Made by a program: the position numbers and the translations under genes
The notes under the pieces: model-generated
Databases searched by the model: none
What the model was told of the DNA's origin: nothing
The model's input: only the letters and a program-made list of their open reading frames with translations
Part shown: in pieces, positions 37,276-46,385 of the stretch
Layout of the letters: every line of letters begins with the position of its first letter
How positions within the stretch are numbered: the first letter of the stretch is position 1
NCBI RefSeq assembly: GCF_003957255.1
Contig: NZ_QDIE01000002.1
Coordinates: 79,842 to 143,841 of the forward strand
Length of the DNA stretch: 64,000 nucleotides
Source: Actinotignum sanguinis
GTDB taxonomy: Bacteria > Actinomycetota > Actinomycetes > Actinomycetales > Actinomycetaceae
Reading direction: 5' to 3'

Positions 37276-37453
37276 GCTCGGGCTTGACATTTTTCTGTTA
37301 TGGCGCGGGGCCTCCCGCGCCCCGTATGCCCCAAAATCCCGGTGATTTTCCAGATAAACTGGTACGCGAAGAAAGCGTGCGCAGCGTCGGGCAGCCAGGT
37401 TACGGCGCCCCGGGCCTGCGCGCAGGATAGCTGTGGCGATGGGAGGCACACCA

Positions 37454-38407
37454 ATGGCACGATTTGTGAGCGCCGGTGAAGCACTTGTAGACATTATTAT
37501 CCGTGAAGGGGAAACCGGACCCGGCACCGAGGTCGTGGGCGGTTCACTTCTCAATGTGGCATCCGGTGTTGCCCGGCTCGGCCAGCACGTGGAACTCGCT
37601 ACCTGGTTCGGGCGTGATGAGCGAGGGGAACGTATCGCCGCGCAGGCCGCCGCCATGGGTGTGGATATCGTCCCCGGGTCCGACGGCGCCAGCCGCACCA
37701 CCACCGCGAGCGCCTTCCTCGACGCGGAGGGCCGGGCACGTTATGAGTTCGACGTCGAATCGGACTTCCCCGAGATACCGGACCCGGAAACGGTGGGTCA
37801 CCTGCACTGCGGCTCGTACTCTGCGGTGGTGGGTGCCTCGAGCAAGAAGATTTTGCGTGCCGTCAAGCGCCAGGCTCTCACCGGCACCGTTTCCTATGAT
37901 CCGAATGCCCGCCCGGATCTTATGGGTTCTCCCGAAAAGGTGCGGGAGAGCATTGAGGAACTGGTGGCACTGTGCGATGTGGTCAAGGCTTCCGACGAGG
38001 ATCTCGAATGGCTCTACCCCGGTGAGCCGGTGGAGCGAATCATGCGGCGTTGGGTCACCTCCGGGCCGGGCATGGTGGTGGTAACCCGCGGGCCGTGGGG
38101 CGCTTATGTCAAGCTGGCCGGGGAGCGCGATATGCTCGTCGTCGATCCGCTTAATGTGGAGCTGGGCGACACCGTGGGCGCCGGCGATTCGTTTATGGCC
38201 GGAATGCTGGCCGGACTCATGGAGGCCGGGCTTCTCGGATCGGTGGAAGCCAAGCAGCGCCTGCGTGCAGCCCATTTCTCCGACGTGCGCCCCGCCCTGC
38301 ACCAGGCGGTTATTACGGCGGGGCTAACCGTCAGCCACGACGGTGCTTACTCCCCCACTCCCGCGGAGGTAGACACTGTTCGCACCGGCGACCCGGCGCT
38401 ACGTTAA
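37454..38407 (+). CDS. PfkB-family carbohydrate kinase (fructokinase-like)
   Basis: The 317-residue protein has the ribokinase fold. The N-terminal sugar-binding signature is GEALVDIIIREGETG and GGSLLNVASGVARLG. The C-terminal catalytic signature is LGDTVGAGDSFMAGMLAGL near residue 240, with the base aspartate in GAGD. The pattern is closest to fructokinases, but substrate cannot be fixed by eye. The ATG at 37454 is chosen because GGGAGG lies 8 nt upstream. It forms an operon with a DUF4862 gene 23 bp downstream. Confidence 0.88.
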   Translation: MARFVSAGEALVDIIIREGETGPGTEVVGGSLLNVASGVARLGQHVELATWFGRDERGERIAAQAAAMGVDIVPGSDGASRTTTASAFLDAEGRARYEFDVESDFPEIPDPETVGHLHCGSYSAVVGASSKKILRAVKRQALTGTVSYDPNARPDLMGSPEKVRESIEELVALCDVVKASDEDLEWLYPGEPVERIMRRWVTSGPGMVVVTRGPWGAYVKLAGERDMLVVDPLNVELGDTVGAGDSFMAGMLAGLMEAGLLGSVEAKQRLRAAHFSDVRPALHQAVITAGLTVSHDGAYSPTPAEVDTVRTGDPALR

Positions 38408-38430
38408 GTATTATTTTGGAAGGAAAATAA

Positions 38431-39330
38431 ATGACACTCCCCTTCGTTGTTGGGGCGTATGCTTCGCTCCCCGAACCCGCCTCGCAGCCCGATTACTATC
38501 ACCTGCTGGCGGAGCAGGAATGGGTCTCCGGAATCGAGATTCCTTTCCCCGGAGTCCTGGCCAGCGATGCCAAGTCCATCGCGGATGTCATCGCCCCGCA
38601 CTGGACGTTTAACACAATTACCGCGATTCCCGGAACCATGCAGAACATCGGGAAAAACCCGGCTTTCGGACTGGCTTCCCCCGACGAGGAGGGCCGCGCG
38701 GCCGCCCTCGCTTTCACGGGCAAGATTCGGGACGCCGTTGCTTCCCTCGCCCAGCTCAGTGGCCGCCCCGTCATCACGAAGGTGCAGCTCCATTCAGCAC
38801 CCACAAAGCAGGCCGACGGCGCAGCTTTCCGCGCCTCCCTTACCGAGCTAGCGAAGTGGGATTGGTCCGGGGCGGTTCCCGTGATCGAGCATTGTGACCG
38901 CTATATCGAAGGTCAGGCTCCGGAAAAGGGCTTCCTTGCCCTCGAGGAAGAAATTGCTCTCTGCCAGGAGCTAAGCCTGGGTATCCACATCAACTGGGGG
39001 CGCTCCGCACTCGAAGAACGCAGCGCGGACACGGCTTTCGCGCATATCAAGGCATGCGGCGAGGCGGGTGTGCTTGCCGGTCTCATGTTCTCCGGAGCGG
39101 GCCCGGCAGAAACCCAGTACGGCTACGCCTGGATTGACGGACATCTGCCCTCGCAGACTGATGAGCCGACGTCGATTATGACGGCGGAAGAAATCACCCG
39201 CTGCGCCAATGCTGCTCGCGAGGGCGGGGCGCAGTACCTGGGGGCCAAGATCTGCGTGCCAGCCAATGCTTCTTTGCCTGAGCGCGTTGCCATGCTTGAG
39301 CATATCCACCGTGCCGCGGTAGCGAACTAA
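38431..39330 (+). CDS. DUF4862 family protein, TIM-barrel-like
   Basis: The 299-residue protein begins PFVVGAYASLPEP and has segments such as EQEWVSGIEIPFPG, VIEHCDRYIEGQAPEKGFL, SLGIHINWGRSALE, and AGLMFSGAGPAETQYGYAW. The strand-helix alternation and the acidic/His residues at strand ends resemble xylose-isomerase-type TIM barrels, and I assign it to DUF4862 from memory of that pattern. Its function is unknown. Coupling to a sugar kinase suggests a sugar or sugar-phosphate isomerase or epimerase. A good AAGGAAA precedes the ATG, and a strong terminator follows. Confidence 0.7.
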   Translation: MTLPFVVGAYASLPEPASQPDYYHLLAEQEWVSGIEIPFPGVLASDAKSIADVIAPHWTFNTITAIPGTMQNIGKNPAFGLASPDEEGRAAALAFTGKIRDAVASLAQLSGRPVITKVQLHSAPTKQADGAAFRASLTELAKWDWSGAVPVIEHCDRYIEGQAPEKGFLALEEEIALCQELSLGIHINWGRSALEERSADTAFAHIKACGEAGVLAGLMFSGAGPAETQYGYAWIDGHLPSQTDEPTSIMTAEEITRCANAAREGGAQYLGAKICVPANASLPERVAMLEHIHRAAVAN

Positions 39331-39358
39331 CCGCACATTATCGCTAGCGCGTGCATCA

Positions 39359-39400
39359 CCCCGCGCCGGTTACCTTCACGGCACCGGCGCGGGGATTTTT
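39359..39400 (+). terminator. Intrinsic terminator of the kinase-DUF4862 operon
   Basis: CCCCGCGCCGGT and ACCGGCGCGGGG form a perfect 12-bp stem with a 12-nt loop, followed by ATTTTT. It ends the rightward operon just before the convergent truB stop. Confidence 0.95.
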
Positions 39401-39406
39401 ATGCAC

Positions 39407-40516
39407 CTACACGCCGAGGGGGAATACTGTGGCCGGCCGGAAGGTATCCCCGTGCCGGCGCGCAACCGCAACAAGGTCATCGCCGCGCAGCAGGGCTACG
39501 GTGCCAGCTTCACTTCCTGCCCTGGAATCGTCTGCCTGTACCTCTGGGGCGAGCTCATCCTCTGGCACGGTTCCTCCAGCAGGCGCCACTTCTCTCCCCC
39601 GTGCCTGAAGGAATTGGCCGTGGCGCACGGATTCAGCTTCGGCTAGGTCAATCTGCACCGTCGGCAGCGCACGAACCGCCACCTGCGCCAGCGGGATAAC
39701 AGGGGGCTGTGCCCCGCTCTCTACCAGTTGTGCTAGTTCCGCTATGCTCACCGCTTCGGCTTGGCTGAAGCCACCCACGCGGGTGCGTCGCAGCGCGCTC
39801 ATGAGGGCCGCACTTCCCAGTGCTATCCCGGTATCCCGGGCAAGGGCACGGACGTAGGTGCCCGAAGAGCAGCTCACTTCCACATCAACATCGGCAACCG
39901 ACACAGATGGTGCGTGAGCTTCTACCTCATGCATCCCATCCCCCAGAGCCGCACCATCCAGCGCCGCTATGCTACTGATCTCCACGTGGCGCCACCGAAG
40001 CTCCCCGCTACGCTCCAGCCGAGCAATATGGACCGGCACCGCCTCGAGCGCCACCTCCTGGCCAGCTCGAGCCAGGTCATAGGCCCGCTTGCCAGCGATC
40101 TTCTTGGCCGAATACGCCGAAGGCACCTGGGAGATATCACCCTGGAGGGAGGAGAGAGCAGCGTCAAGCTGCGCCGTCGTACCGGAAAAACCTGGAGCGG
40201 ACGTGACGGTACCCGTGCAGTCCTCGGTATCGGAGCCGATGCCGAGCGTAAACGTGGACCGGTAGTCTTTATTAGCCCCGCTCAGGTAGGTGAGGAGACG
40301 GGTACCTGCGCCGACGCCCACCACGAGCACCCCGGTGGCCATCGGGTCAAGAGTACCGGCGTGCCCAACTTTACGGGTGGCGCATAGACGACGCAGCGCC
40401 GCAACAACGTCGTGGGAGGTCACTCCGGCGGGTTTATCAATGACCAGGACGCCGCTCGGCGCCGGGTGCTGCGCGCGCGGCAGCTCAGGCCAAGGATTCG
40501 GGCGCATCGGTTTCAC
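39407..40516 (-). CDS. truB: tRNA pseudouridine-55 synthase TruB
   Basis: TruB makes the T-loop pseudouridine. The motif VLVIDKPAGVTSHDVV lies near the N-terminus, and the catalytic aspartate is in KVGHAGTLDPMATGVLVVG. VPSAYSAKKIAGKRAYDLAR and SSGTYVRALARDTG follow. The GTG at 40516 is preferred over the first ATG because GGAGG lies 6 nt before it. The start lies inside the rbfA coding end, implying coupled translation. Confidence 0.96.
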   Translation of the reverse strand: MKPMRPNPWPELPRAQHPAPSGVLVIDKPAGVTSHDVVAALRRLCATRKVGHAGTLDPMATGVLVVGVGAGTRLLTYLSGANKDYRSTFTLGIGSDTEDCTGTVTSAPGFSGTTAQLDAALSSLQGDISQVPSAYSAKKIAGKRAYDLARAGQEVALEAVPVHIARLERSGELRWRHVEISSIAALDGAALGDGMHEVEAHAPSVSVADVDVEVSCSSGTYVRALARDTGIALGSAALMSALRRTRVGGFSQAEAVSIAELAQLVESGAQPPVIPLAQVAVRALPTVQIDLAEAESVRHGQFLQARGREVAPAGGTVPEDELAPEVQADDSRAGSEAGTVALLRGDDLVAVARRHGDTFRPATVFPLGV

Positions 40517-41018
40517 GAGATGCCTCCGGAGCAGATGTCGCATGAGGAAGCGACGGAGCCTCAGAGTCTGACGGTGCGGCGGCGCCGTCGTCCTCCGTTA
40601 CCTCACGGGGTTTGCGGTAGGGATCAGCCTCCCCCGCGTATTCCTTGCCCTCCGCGTTGCGCGCCAGTTCGGCATCACGGTGCAGCGCCGCGGCCAGAAC
40701 ATCCTCGAAGGTGCGAGCACCTTCGGGCAGTTCGTCTGCCACAAATTCCAGGGTCGGGGTGAGCCGCAAACCGAGCTGGCGGCCCACTTCCGAACGCAGC
40801 GCACCCTTGGCCGCCTCCAGTCCGCGAGCAGCGTCTTTCACCTGGTGTTCGTGCCCGATCGCCGTGAAGAATACGGTGGCGTGCTGGAGGTCGCCGGTTA
40901 CCCGGGTATCGGTGATAGTCACCATGGTCAGGCGCGGATCTTTCATACGGGTATTAATGGTTTGCGCCACGATCTGCTGGATACGTTTCGCCACCCGTTC
41001 CGCACGGGGATTAGCCAT
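40485..41018 (-). CDS. rbfA: Ribosome-binding factor A
   Basis: RbfA matures the 16S rRNA 5' end on the 30S subunit. The KH-like fold is seen from VAKRIQQIVAQTINTRMKDP through MVTITDTRVTGDLQHATVFF to LRSEVGRQLGLRLTPTLEF. The 177-residue protein has a C-terminal acidic Ser/Ala/Pro tail of about 55 residues. It is downstream of infB across a hairpin and overlaps truB. Confidence 0.96.
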   Translation of the reverse strand: MANPRAERVAKRIQQIVAQTINTRMKDPRLTMVTITDTRVTGDLQHATVFFTAIGHEHQVKDAARGLEAAKGALRSEVGRQLGLRLTPTLEFVADELPEGARTFEDVLAAALHRDAELARNAEGKEYAGEADPYRKPREVTEDDGAAAPSDSEAPSLPHATSAPEASRETDAPESLA

Positions 41019-41046
41019 CTTCGTCTCCTTTATTGCTGGTGGATAC

Positions 41047-41089
41047 GGTGCGGCCCGCCAGCGCCAGTGGCGAGCCGGCGGGCCGCACC
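41047..41089 (-). terminator. Strong hairpin between infB and rbfA
   Basis: GGTGCGGCCCGCC pairs perfectly with GGCGGGCCGCACC (13 bp) around a 17-nt loop that has its own small stem. No T-run follows, so it may be an mRNA stabiliser or attenuator rather than a classical terminator. Confidence 0.5.
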
Positions 41090-41116
41090 ATTCCTCAGGA
41101 CAGTCAGGACAGACCC

Positions 41117-44100
41117 CTAGCTACGGGCCTTCTCCTGCATCTCGAAGGTTTCAATAATGTCGCCTTCGTGAATATCGCGATAGCCGAGCGTAATACCGCA
41201 TTCGTAGCCTTCGCGCACTTCGGTGACATCGTCCTTTTCGCGGCGCAGCGAAACAATTTCGAGTTCGGGTTGAACCACGACACCGTCGCGCACCAACCGT
41301 GCCTTCGCCCCGCGCTTGATCGCGCCGGTGCGGACAATCGAACCGGCAATGGTGCCGGCCTTGCCCGAACGGAAGAGCTGGCGCACTTCGGCGCTGCCCA
41401 GCTGGACTTCTTCGAGGACGGGCTTGAGCATGCCCTTGAGGGCCGCTTCCACTTCCTCGATGGCTTGGTAGATGACCGAGTAGAACTTCATCTCCACGCC
41501 TTCGCGTTCGGCCAGATCCGCCACGCGTTCCGCCGGGCGCACATTGAAGCCGATAATGACGGCGTTATCAACGGTCGCGAGATTGACGTCGTTCTGGGTG
41601 ATGGCACCCACGCCACGGTGGATAATCTGCAGCGCCACTTCGTCGTCGACCTCAATATCGAGGAGCGAGGATTCCAGTGCTTCCACGGCACCGGAGGAAT
41701 CACCCTTGATAATAAGGTTGAGCGTTTCGACGCTGCCTTCCTTGAGGACGTCGCCGAGGTTCTCCAGCGAGACACGCTTGCGCCGCCTGGCGAGGGAAGC
41801 CGCCCGTTGGGCCGACTCGCGCTGTTCTGCGATTTGGCGTGCGGTGCGTTCGTCGTCCGCCACCAGGAAAGCATCACCCGCGGAAGGCACCGCATCCAGG
41901 CCGAGGACCTGCACCGGCATAGAAGGACCAGCTTCCTTGACCGGGTTGCCACTGGCATCAAACATCGCACGCACGCGCCCGTGGGCAATACCCACCACAA
42001 TCGGATCGGAGATCCGCAGCGTACCGGTCTGCACCAAAGCAGTAATAACCGAGCCGCGGCCCTGATCGAGCTTGGCTTCAATAGCAACACCGCGCGCGGT
42101 ACGATCCGGGTTAGCCTTGAGCTCCAATTCGGCATCCGCAACGTAGAGGATGGCTTCGAGGAGATCGTCGATACCGATACGCTGCTTAGCCGACACGTCA
42201 AGGAACATGGTGTCCCCGCCGTATTCTTCGGCAATGAGTCCGTATTCGGTGAGCTGACTGCGCACCTTCTGCGGATTAGCACCCTCCACGTCGATCTTAT
42301 TGACCGCGACAATGATCTTCACACCCGCGGATTGCGCGTGGTTGATAGCTTCCACAGTCTGGGGCATCACGCCGTCGTCAGCGGCGACCACGAGGATCGC
42401 GATATCGGTAATATCCGCACCGCGGGCACGCATCTGGGTGAAGGCTTCGTGACCGGGGGTATCGATGAACGTAATTGCCCGGGTTTCGCCTTCGTATTCG
42501 ATATCGGTCTGGAAAGCACCGATGGCCTGGGTAATACCGCCTGATTCGGTACCTTCCACCCGTGAATGGCGGAAAGCGTCGAGGAGCTTCGTTTTACCGT
42601 GATCCACGTGGCCCATAACGGTAACAACCGGGGGACGCGGCTTGAGGTTCTCTTCGTCTTCCAGGAGCTCTTCTTCTTCGAGGTTGATATCGAAGCTCTC
42701 CAGGATTTCGCGATCCTCATCTTCGGCGGACAAAACTTCCACCTCGTAGCCGAGTTCGGCGCCCAGCAGCTTGAAGGTATCTTCATCCAGCGACTGGTTC
42801 ATCGTGGCCATTTCACCCATGCGGAAGAGCACGGTAATGAGGGCCGCAGAGGAGGCACCGATACGCTCGGCGAAGTCCGCCAACGAAGCCCCTTGGCGCA
42901 GGCGCACCACCGTGGAGCCATCCCCGCGCGGAACCTGGACGCCGGAAAGCATCGGCGAGGACTGTGCTTCGTATTCTTCGCGCCGGGTCCGCTTGGACTT
43001 GCGGCCGCCGCCACCGCCGCGGCGCCCGAAAGCACCTGCGGTGGAACCGCCGCGCGAACGCCCGCCACTGCGGGTGAAACCGCCCGTAGGCCGACCCTGA
43101 CCGCCGCGGTTCTGACCGCCACCAGCCGGGCCGCGCCCGCGGCCACCGCCGCGACCGCCCCGCCCTGAGGAAGGAGCACCGGCCATCTGGTTGGGCATCA
43201 TCGCCGGCGAGGGACGCGAACCACCGTGCCCGCGCCCACCACCGGAACGCTGCCCGCCACCGTGGTTGTTTTGATGTGCACCAGGGCGCGGAGTACCCGC
43301 ACTCTTGCGCCCGCCACCGGGACGGGGCATACCCTGCGAGGTGGCATAAGGATTATTGCCGGGCCGCGGACCGCGCCCGCCACCGGGACGGGGCATACCC
43401 TGCGAGGTGGCGTAGGGGTTGTTCCCGGGCCGCGGGGTGCGCTGATCGGCTTCGGCACGCGCGGCCTTGGCGGATTTCACCGCACCGCGCGGGGTAGGAA
43501 TATTGGAACGGCCGGCGTGCCCAGTTTCGTGGGACTTTCCGCCGCCGTGCGCGGCATCGGAGCCGTGCGCGGATCCCGTGTCCCCAGACTTTCCGGACGG
43601 TGCAGGCGCGCCGGGCTTAGGAGCCGGTTTCGGTGCGGCCTGCTGCGGGCCGGGCTTGCCGGGCTTCGGAGCCGCACCACCGTGAGCGCTGTGAGTGCCA
43701 GCTGCGGAGCCGGGCTTGGGCGCGCCAGCAGCGCCAGTGCCGCTAGCGGTTCCGGCAGCGCCTGCCACCGCGGTCGGAGTGGGCGCCGCGGCGCTATTCG
43801 AATGCGGTTTGGCCGGAGCCGGCTTCGGGCCGGGCTTGGGCGCACCGGTACCAGTACCAGCAGCAGTTCCGGCATCCCCGGAGTTCGCGGCAGCCTTCGC
43901 CTGCGCCGTCACATCGACAATCGAGGCTGAACCGGCGGGCATATCCACCGCATCGGGTGCCACGGGGTGCTTACGGACCGGCTTGCGCGGCGCCGGCTTA
44001 CCGCTCCCCTTGGATTCAACCAATTCGGGATGCGCTTCAAAGTATTCACGTGCTTTACGCACGACAGGTGCCTCAATGGTGGACGAGGCAGATTTGACGA

Positions 44101-44188
44101 ATTCGCCATTCTCTTTGAGTGTGGCCAGCAGCTTCTTGCTGGTCACCCCCAGTTCTTTGGCGAGTTCATGGACGCGGACTTTTGCCAC
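41117..44188 (-). CDS. infB: Translation initiation factor IF-2
   Basis: IF-2 places initiator tRNA on the 30S subunit. The 1023-residue protein has an IF2_N domain ([19 protein letters not shown]) and a 400-residue Ala/Pro/Gly/Arg-rich linker. The linker includes a 20-residue unit (begins [20 protein letters not shown]) occurring twice and an RGG-like part. A second IF2_N domain precedes the G domain: G1 [16 protein letters not shown] near 525, G3 [18 protein letters not shown]4 [13 protein letters not shown] start with AAGGAGA. It lies in the conserved rimP-nusA-ylxR-infB-rbfA-truB series. Confidence 0.98.
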   Translation of the reverse strand: MAKVRVHELAKELGVTSKKLLATLKENGEFVKSASSTIEAPVVRKAREYFEAHPELVESKGSGKPAPRKPVRKHPVAPDAVDMPAGSASIVDVTAQAKAAANSGDAGTAAGTGTGAPKPGPKPAPAKPHSNSAAAPTPTAVAGAAGTASGTGAAGAPKPGSAAGTHSAHGGAAPKPGKPGPQQAAPKPAPKPGAPAPSGKSGDTGSAHGSDAAHGGGKSHETGHAGRSNIPTPRGAVKSAKAARAEADQRTPRPGNNPYATSQGMPRPGGGRGPRPGNNPYATSQGMPRPGGGRKSAGTPRPGAHQNNHGGGQRSGGGRGHGGSRPSPAMMPNQMAGAPSSGRGGRGGGRGRGPAGGGQNRGGQGRPTGGFTRSGGRSRGGSTAGAFGRRGGGGGRKSKRTRREEYEAQSSPMLSGVQVPRGDGSTVVRLRQGASLADFAERIGASSAALITVLFRMGEMATMNQSLDEDTFKLLGAELGYEVEVLSAEDEDREILESFDINLEEEELLEDEENLKPRPPVVTVMGHVDHGKTKLLDAFRHSRVEGTESGGITQAIGAFQTDIEYEGETRAITFIDTPGHEAFTQMRARGADITDIAILVVAADDGVMPQTVEAINHAQSAGVKIIVAVNKIDVEGANPQKVRSQLTEYGLIAEEYGGDTMFLDVSAKQRIGIDDLLEAILYVADAELELKANPDRTARGVAIEAKLDQGRGSVITALVQTGTLRISDPIVVGIAHGRVRAMFDASGNPVKEAGPSMPVQVLGLDAVPSAGDAFLVADDERTARQIAEQRESAQRAASLARRRKRVSLENLGDVLKEGSVETLNLIIKGDSSGAVEALESSLLDIEVDDEVALQIIHRGVGAITQNDVNLATVDNAVIIGFNVRPAERVADLAEREGVEMKFYSVIYQAIEEVEAALKGMLKPVLEEVQLGSAEVRQLFRSGKAGTIAGSIVRTGAIKRGAKARLVRDGVVVQPELEIVSLRREKDDVTEVREGYECGITLGYRDIHEGDIIETFEMQEKARS

Positions 44189-44315
44189 AGTTCTCCTTCG
44201 TTGGGCCCGGCAAAAGTGCGCGCGGACCCGTTAAATCCGGTTGTTCATCGTTGGGTACTCATCGGGTGCCCATCAGCTTCCAACCCGCTTTCTTGGTCTC
44301 GGGTTTTCGCTCCGC

Positions 44316-44573
44316 TCACGCGAGCGAACTGATTAATTTTGTTACGGCATGCGGAGGAAGAACGACGGCGCAGCGAAAAGCATGCGCAAGTTGTCCTGTC
44401 CGCATTCCCCTGGCTAGACAGTCAGGGCGGGCGTGCACCCACGCTCCCCGACCGGGCAGCCGTTGTTCTTTATCCACAACAACTCCCGCTTCGGTTAGCG
44501 CTAAGCGCACCAGATCCTCCCGGGCGGCACGCTGACGGCACCCCACGCACATGCGCGGATTTTTAGCCATCAT
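44316..44573 (-). CDS. ylxR: YlxR family RNA-binding protein
   Basis: The 85-residue protein has the family pattern: N-terminal RMCVGCRQRAAREDLVRLAL, then the GRGAWVHARPDCLARG motif, and a basic RNA-binding face. YlxR proteins bind RNA and in some bacteria interact with RNase P or affect transcription globally. A second ATG one codon in is equally possible as start. It sits between nusA and infB as usual. Confidence 0.93.
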   Translation of the reverse strand: MMAKNPRMCVGCRQRAAREDLVRLALTEAGVVVDKEQRLPGRGAWVHARPDCLARGMRTGQLAHAFRCAVVLPPHAVTKLISSLA

Positions 44574-44622
44574 CCCACCGCCTCGAAATTCACACCCTAT
44601 CTATTTTAGCGGCAAGATGCTA

Positions 44623-45705
44623 CTAGCGCACGTCATCATGCGACTGTGCCGCGTGATCTTCCCCGTGTTCAGCTCCGCTGGTTGGTTCACCATCGGAAAT
44701 TTCCACAGCGGGAGTTTCTTGCACATCGGATTCTTTACGAATATCGATGGACCATCCGGTGAGCTTAGCTGCCAGGCGCACATTCTGCGCTTCTTTACCG
44801 ATAGCGAGGGATGCCTGCCCATCGGGAACGATGGCCCGTGCCTGACGCTTCTCCGCGGAGATGATATCCACCCGGGTTACCTTCGCGGGGGACAGTGACG
44901 CGGCGATAAAGACCGCCGGGTCGTCGTTGTAGTCAACGATGTCAATTTTTTCTCCGCCCAGCTCCGTGGTAACCGCACGCACGCGCTGCCCGTTGTGACC
45001 AATACATGCACCCTTGGCATTGACCTCCGGATCCTCAGCGTACACGGCGAGCTTGGAGCGATGCCCCGCTTCGCGCGCGAGCGCCACAAGTTCCACGGTC
45101 CCGCTAGCAATTTCAGGCACTTCCAGTTCGAAGAGACGGCGCACAAAATCCGGGTGGGTACGCGAGAGCCGAATAGAAGCGCCGCGGCTGGTCACCACTA
45201 CGTCCAAGACAAGGGCGCGGATACGATCTCCCCGATTGAGATGTTCGGTCGGAACCTGTTCTTCAGCTCGCAAAATAGCTTCGTGATCCCCTACCTCCAC
45301 GAGGAGATCACGGGAGAAGCTATCGCGCCCAGCCCGGCCCTGCACCACGCCGGAAATAATGTCACCTTGCTTATTTTTGAAGGAGCCGAGAACGCGATTC
45401 GCTTCGGCTTCCTTGAGTCGCTGGGCGATAACGGATTTCGCCGTCGCCGTTGCAATGCGCCCAAAATCGTGCGGGGTGTCATCGAATTCACCGACGACGT
45501 TACCCTCGTCATCAATTTCCGGAGCCCACACCACGATTTTACCGGTGCGCCGATCCATATCGACCCGAGCCCCGCGAATCGCACCGGGCACCCGCGCATA
45601 GGCATGCAGCAAGGCATCTTCAATTGCTTCGACGAGTACATCGGAGCTCAGACCAAGTTCACTTTCCAGGGCCCGCAGCTCGTTCATGTGAATTTGAATA
45701 TCCAC
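44623..45705 (-). CDS. nusA: Transcription termination/antitermination factor NusA
   Basis: NusA binds RNA polymerase and nascent RNA. In order: an N-terminal polymerase-binding domain (LRALESELGLSSDVLVEAIE), an S1 domain (GDIISGVVQGRAGRDSFSRD), and KH1 and KH2 regions (FELEVPEIASGTVELVALAR, ACIGHNGQRVRAVTTELGG). RQARAIVPDGQASLAIGKEA follows. The acidic C-terminal repeats of proteobacterial NusA are absent, as normal in actinobacteria, and a polar tail is present. GTG start with AGGAGA, 8 bp after rimP. Confidence 0.97.
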   Translation of the reverse strand: MDIQIHMNELRALESELGLSSDVLVEAIEDALLHAYARVPGAIRGARVDMDRRTGKIVVWAPEIDDEGNVVGEFDDTPHDFGRIATATAKSVIAQRLKEAEANRVLGSFKNKQGDIISGVVQGRAGRDSFSRDLLVEVGDHEAILRAEEQVPTEHLNRGDRIRALVLDVVVTSRGASIRLSRTHPDFVRRLFELEVPEIASGTVELVALAREAGHRSKLAVYAEDPEVNAKGACIGHNGQRVRAVTTELGGEKIDIVDYNDDPAVFIAASLSPAKVTRVDIISAEKRQARAIVPDGQASLAIGKEAQNVRLAAKLTGWSIDIRKESDVQETPAVEISDGEPTSGAEHGEDHAAQSHDDVR

Positions 45706-45713
45706 GATTTCTC

Positions 45714-46265
45714 CTACTCTTCCTCGCCGTCGCGATGGAATTCAATATCAACACGGGCCCGTTCCACCCGGCCAATGGGTAAGCGCCGTTCCGCTCCCCC
45801 ATTATCCGGTGCGAGGACGAGAGTATCCCCCTCAACGGCGCGCAACCTGGTCACGATCTCATCCTCACCGGAGGGCGTCAAACGCAGCAGGCGCCCCACG
45901 ACGCGGGAAAAGTGGCGCGGTTCCACGAGTGGACGGGTGGCACCGGGGGTGGACACTTCAAGGTTATAGGCACCCTGAACGAGGTCGACGTCGTCCAAAC
46001 GCGCGGAAATAAGACGCGAAACGTCGGTCAGTTGATCCGAGCCAACACCGCCGGGACCGCTGGGGAGATCGACCGTAACTTGGACGACGGCGCGCCCGCC
46101 GGCACGCCCCACCGTTACGCCTTCCAGATAGAGCCCGCATCGGGAGACAAGAGGTTCAATCGCGGCGATGATTTCACCGGTCCGCTGTGCCTGACTGGAT
46201 TTACGGGGCCCGGTAGAGCGGTGGTCCCGCCGCGCGGGAGGACGCGAACTCTTGGAATGACTCAT
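45714..46265 (-). CDS. rimP: Ribosome maturation factor RimP
   Basis: RimP assists 30S assembly. The 183-residue protein has a basic N-terminal tail, then the two-domain RimP fold with LVSRCGLYLEGVTVG, QVTVDLPSGPGGVGSDQLTD, VSRLISARLDD and YNLEVSTPGATRPL, the last being the family hallmark. It is the first gene of the rimP-nusA-ylxR-infB unit. The ATG has no ribosome site, and TAGGAT ends 6 nt upstream, so the whole operon probably starts with a leaderless message. Confidence 0.95.
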   Translation of the reverse strand: MSHSKSSRPPARRDHRSTGPRKSSQAQRTGEIIAAIEPLVSRCGLYLEGVTVGRAGGRAVVQVTVDLPSGPGGVGSDQLTDVSRLISARLDDVDLVQGAYNLEVSTPGATRPLVEPRHFSRVVGRLLRLTPSGEDEIVTRLRAVEGDTLVLAPDNGGAERRLPIGRVERARVDIEFHRDGEEE

Positions 46266-46271
46266 GGGCTA

Positions 46272-46277
46272 ATCCTA
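46272..46277 (-). promoter_or_regulatory. -10 box of a leaderless rimP-nusA-infB operon promoter
   Basis: TAGGAT on the minus strand is followed by TAGCCC and the rimP ATG at 46265. No Shine-Dalgarno lies between. Confidence 0.6.
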
Positions 46278-46385
46278 CAGTTTCCGCGCCGGGCCGTGGT
46301 ACACGGGCGTGCCAGACGGCGCCTACGGTGCCGCCGAGGTGGCACAATGTAAGCGGTTTTATTCTCGTCACGAAAGCGGAGAAGC

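Noticed and set aside
41033..42544. 503-codon open frame opposite infB
   Set aside because: Antisense shadow of the IF2 C-terminal half.
43198..43458. Repeats in infB considered as a CRISPR or iteron array
   Set aside because: They are in-frame codons for a Gly/Pro/Arg linker without spacers of constant size.
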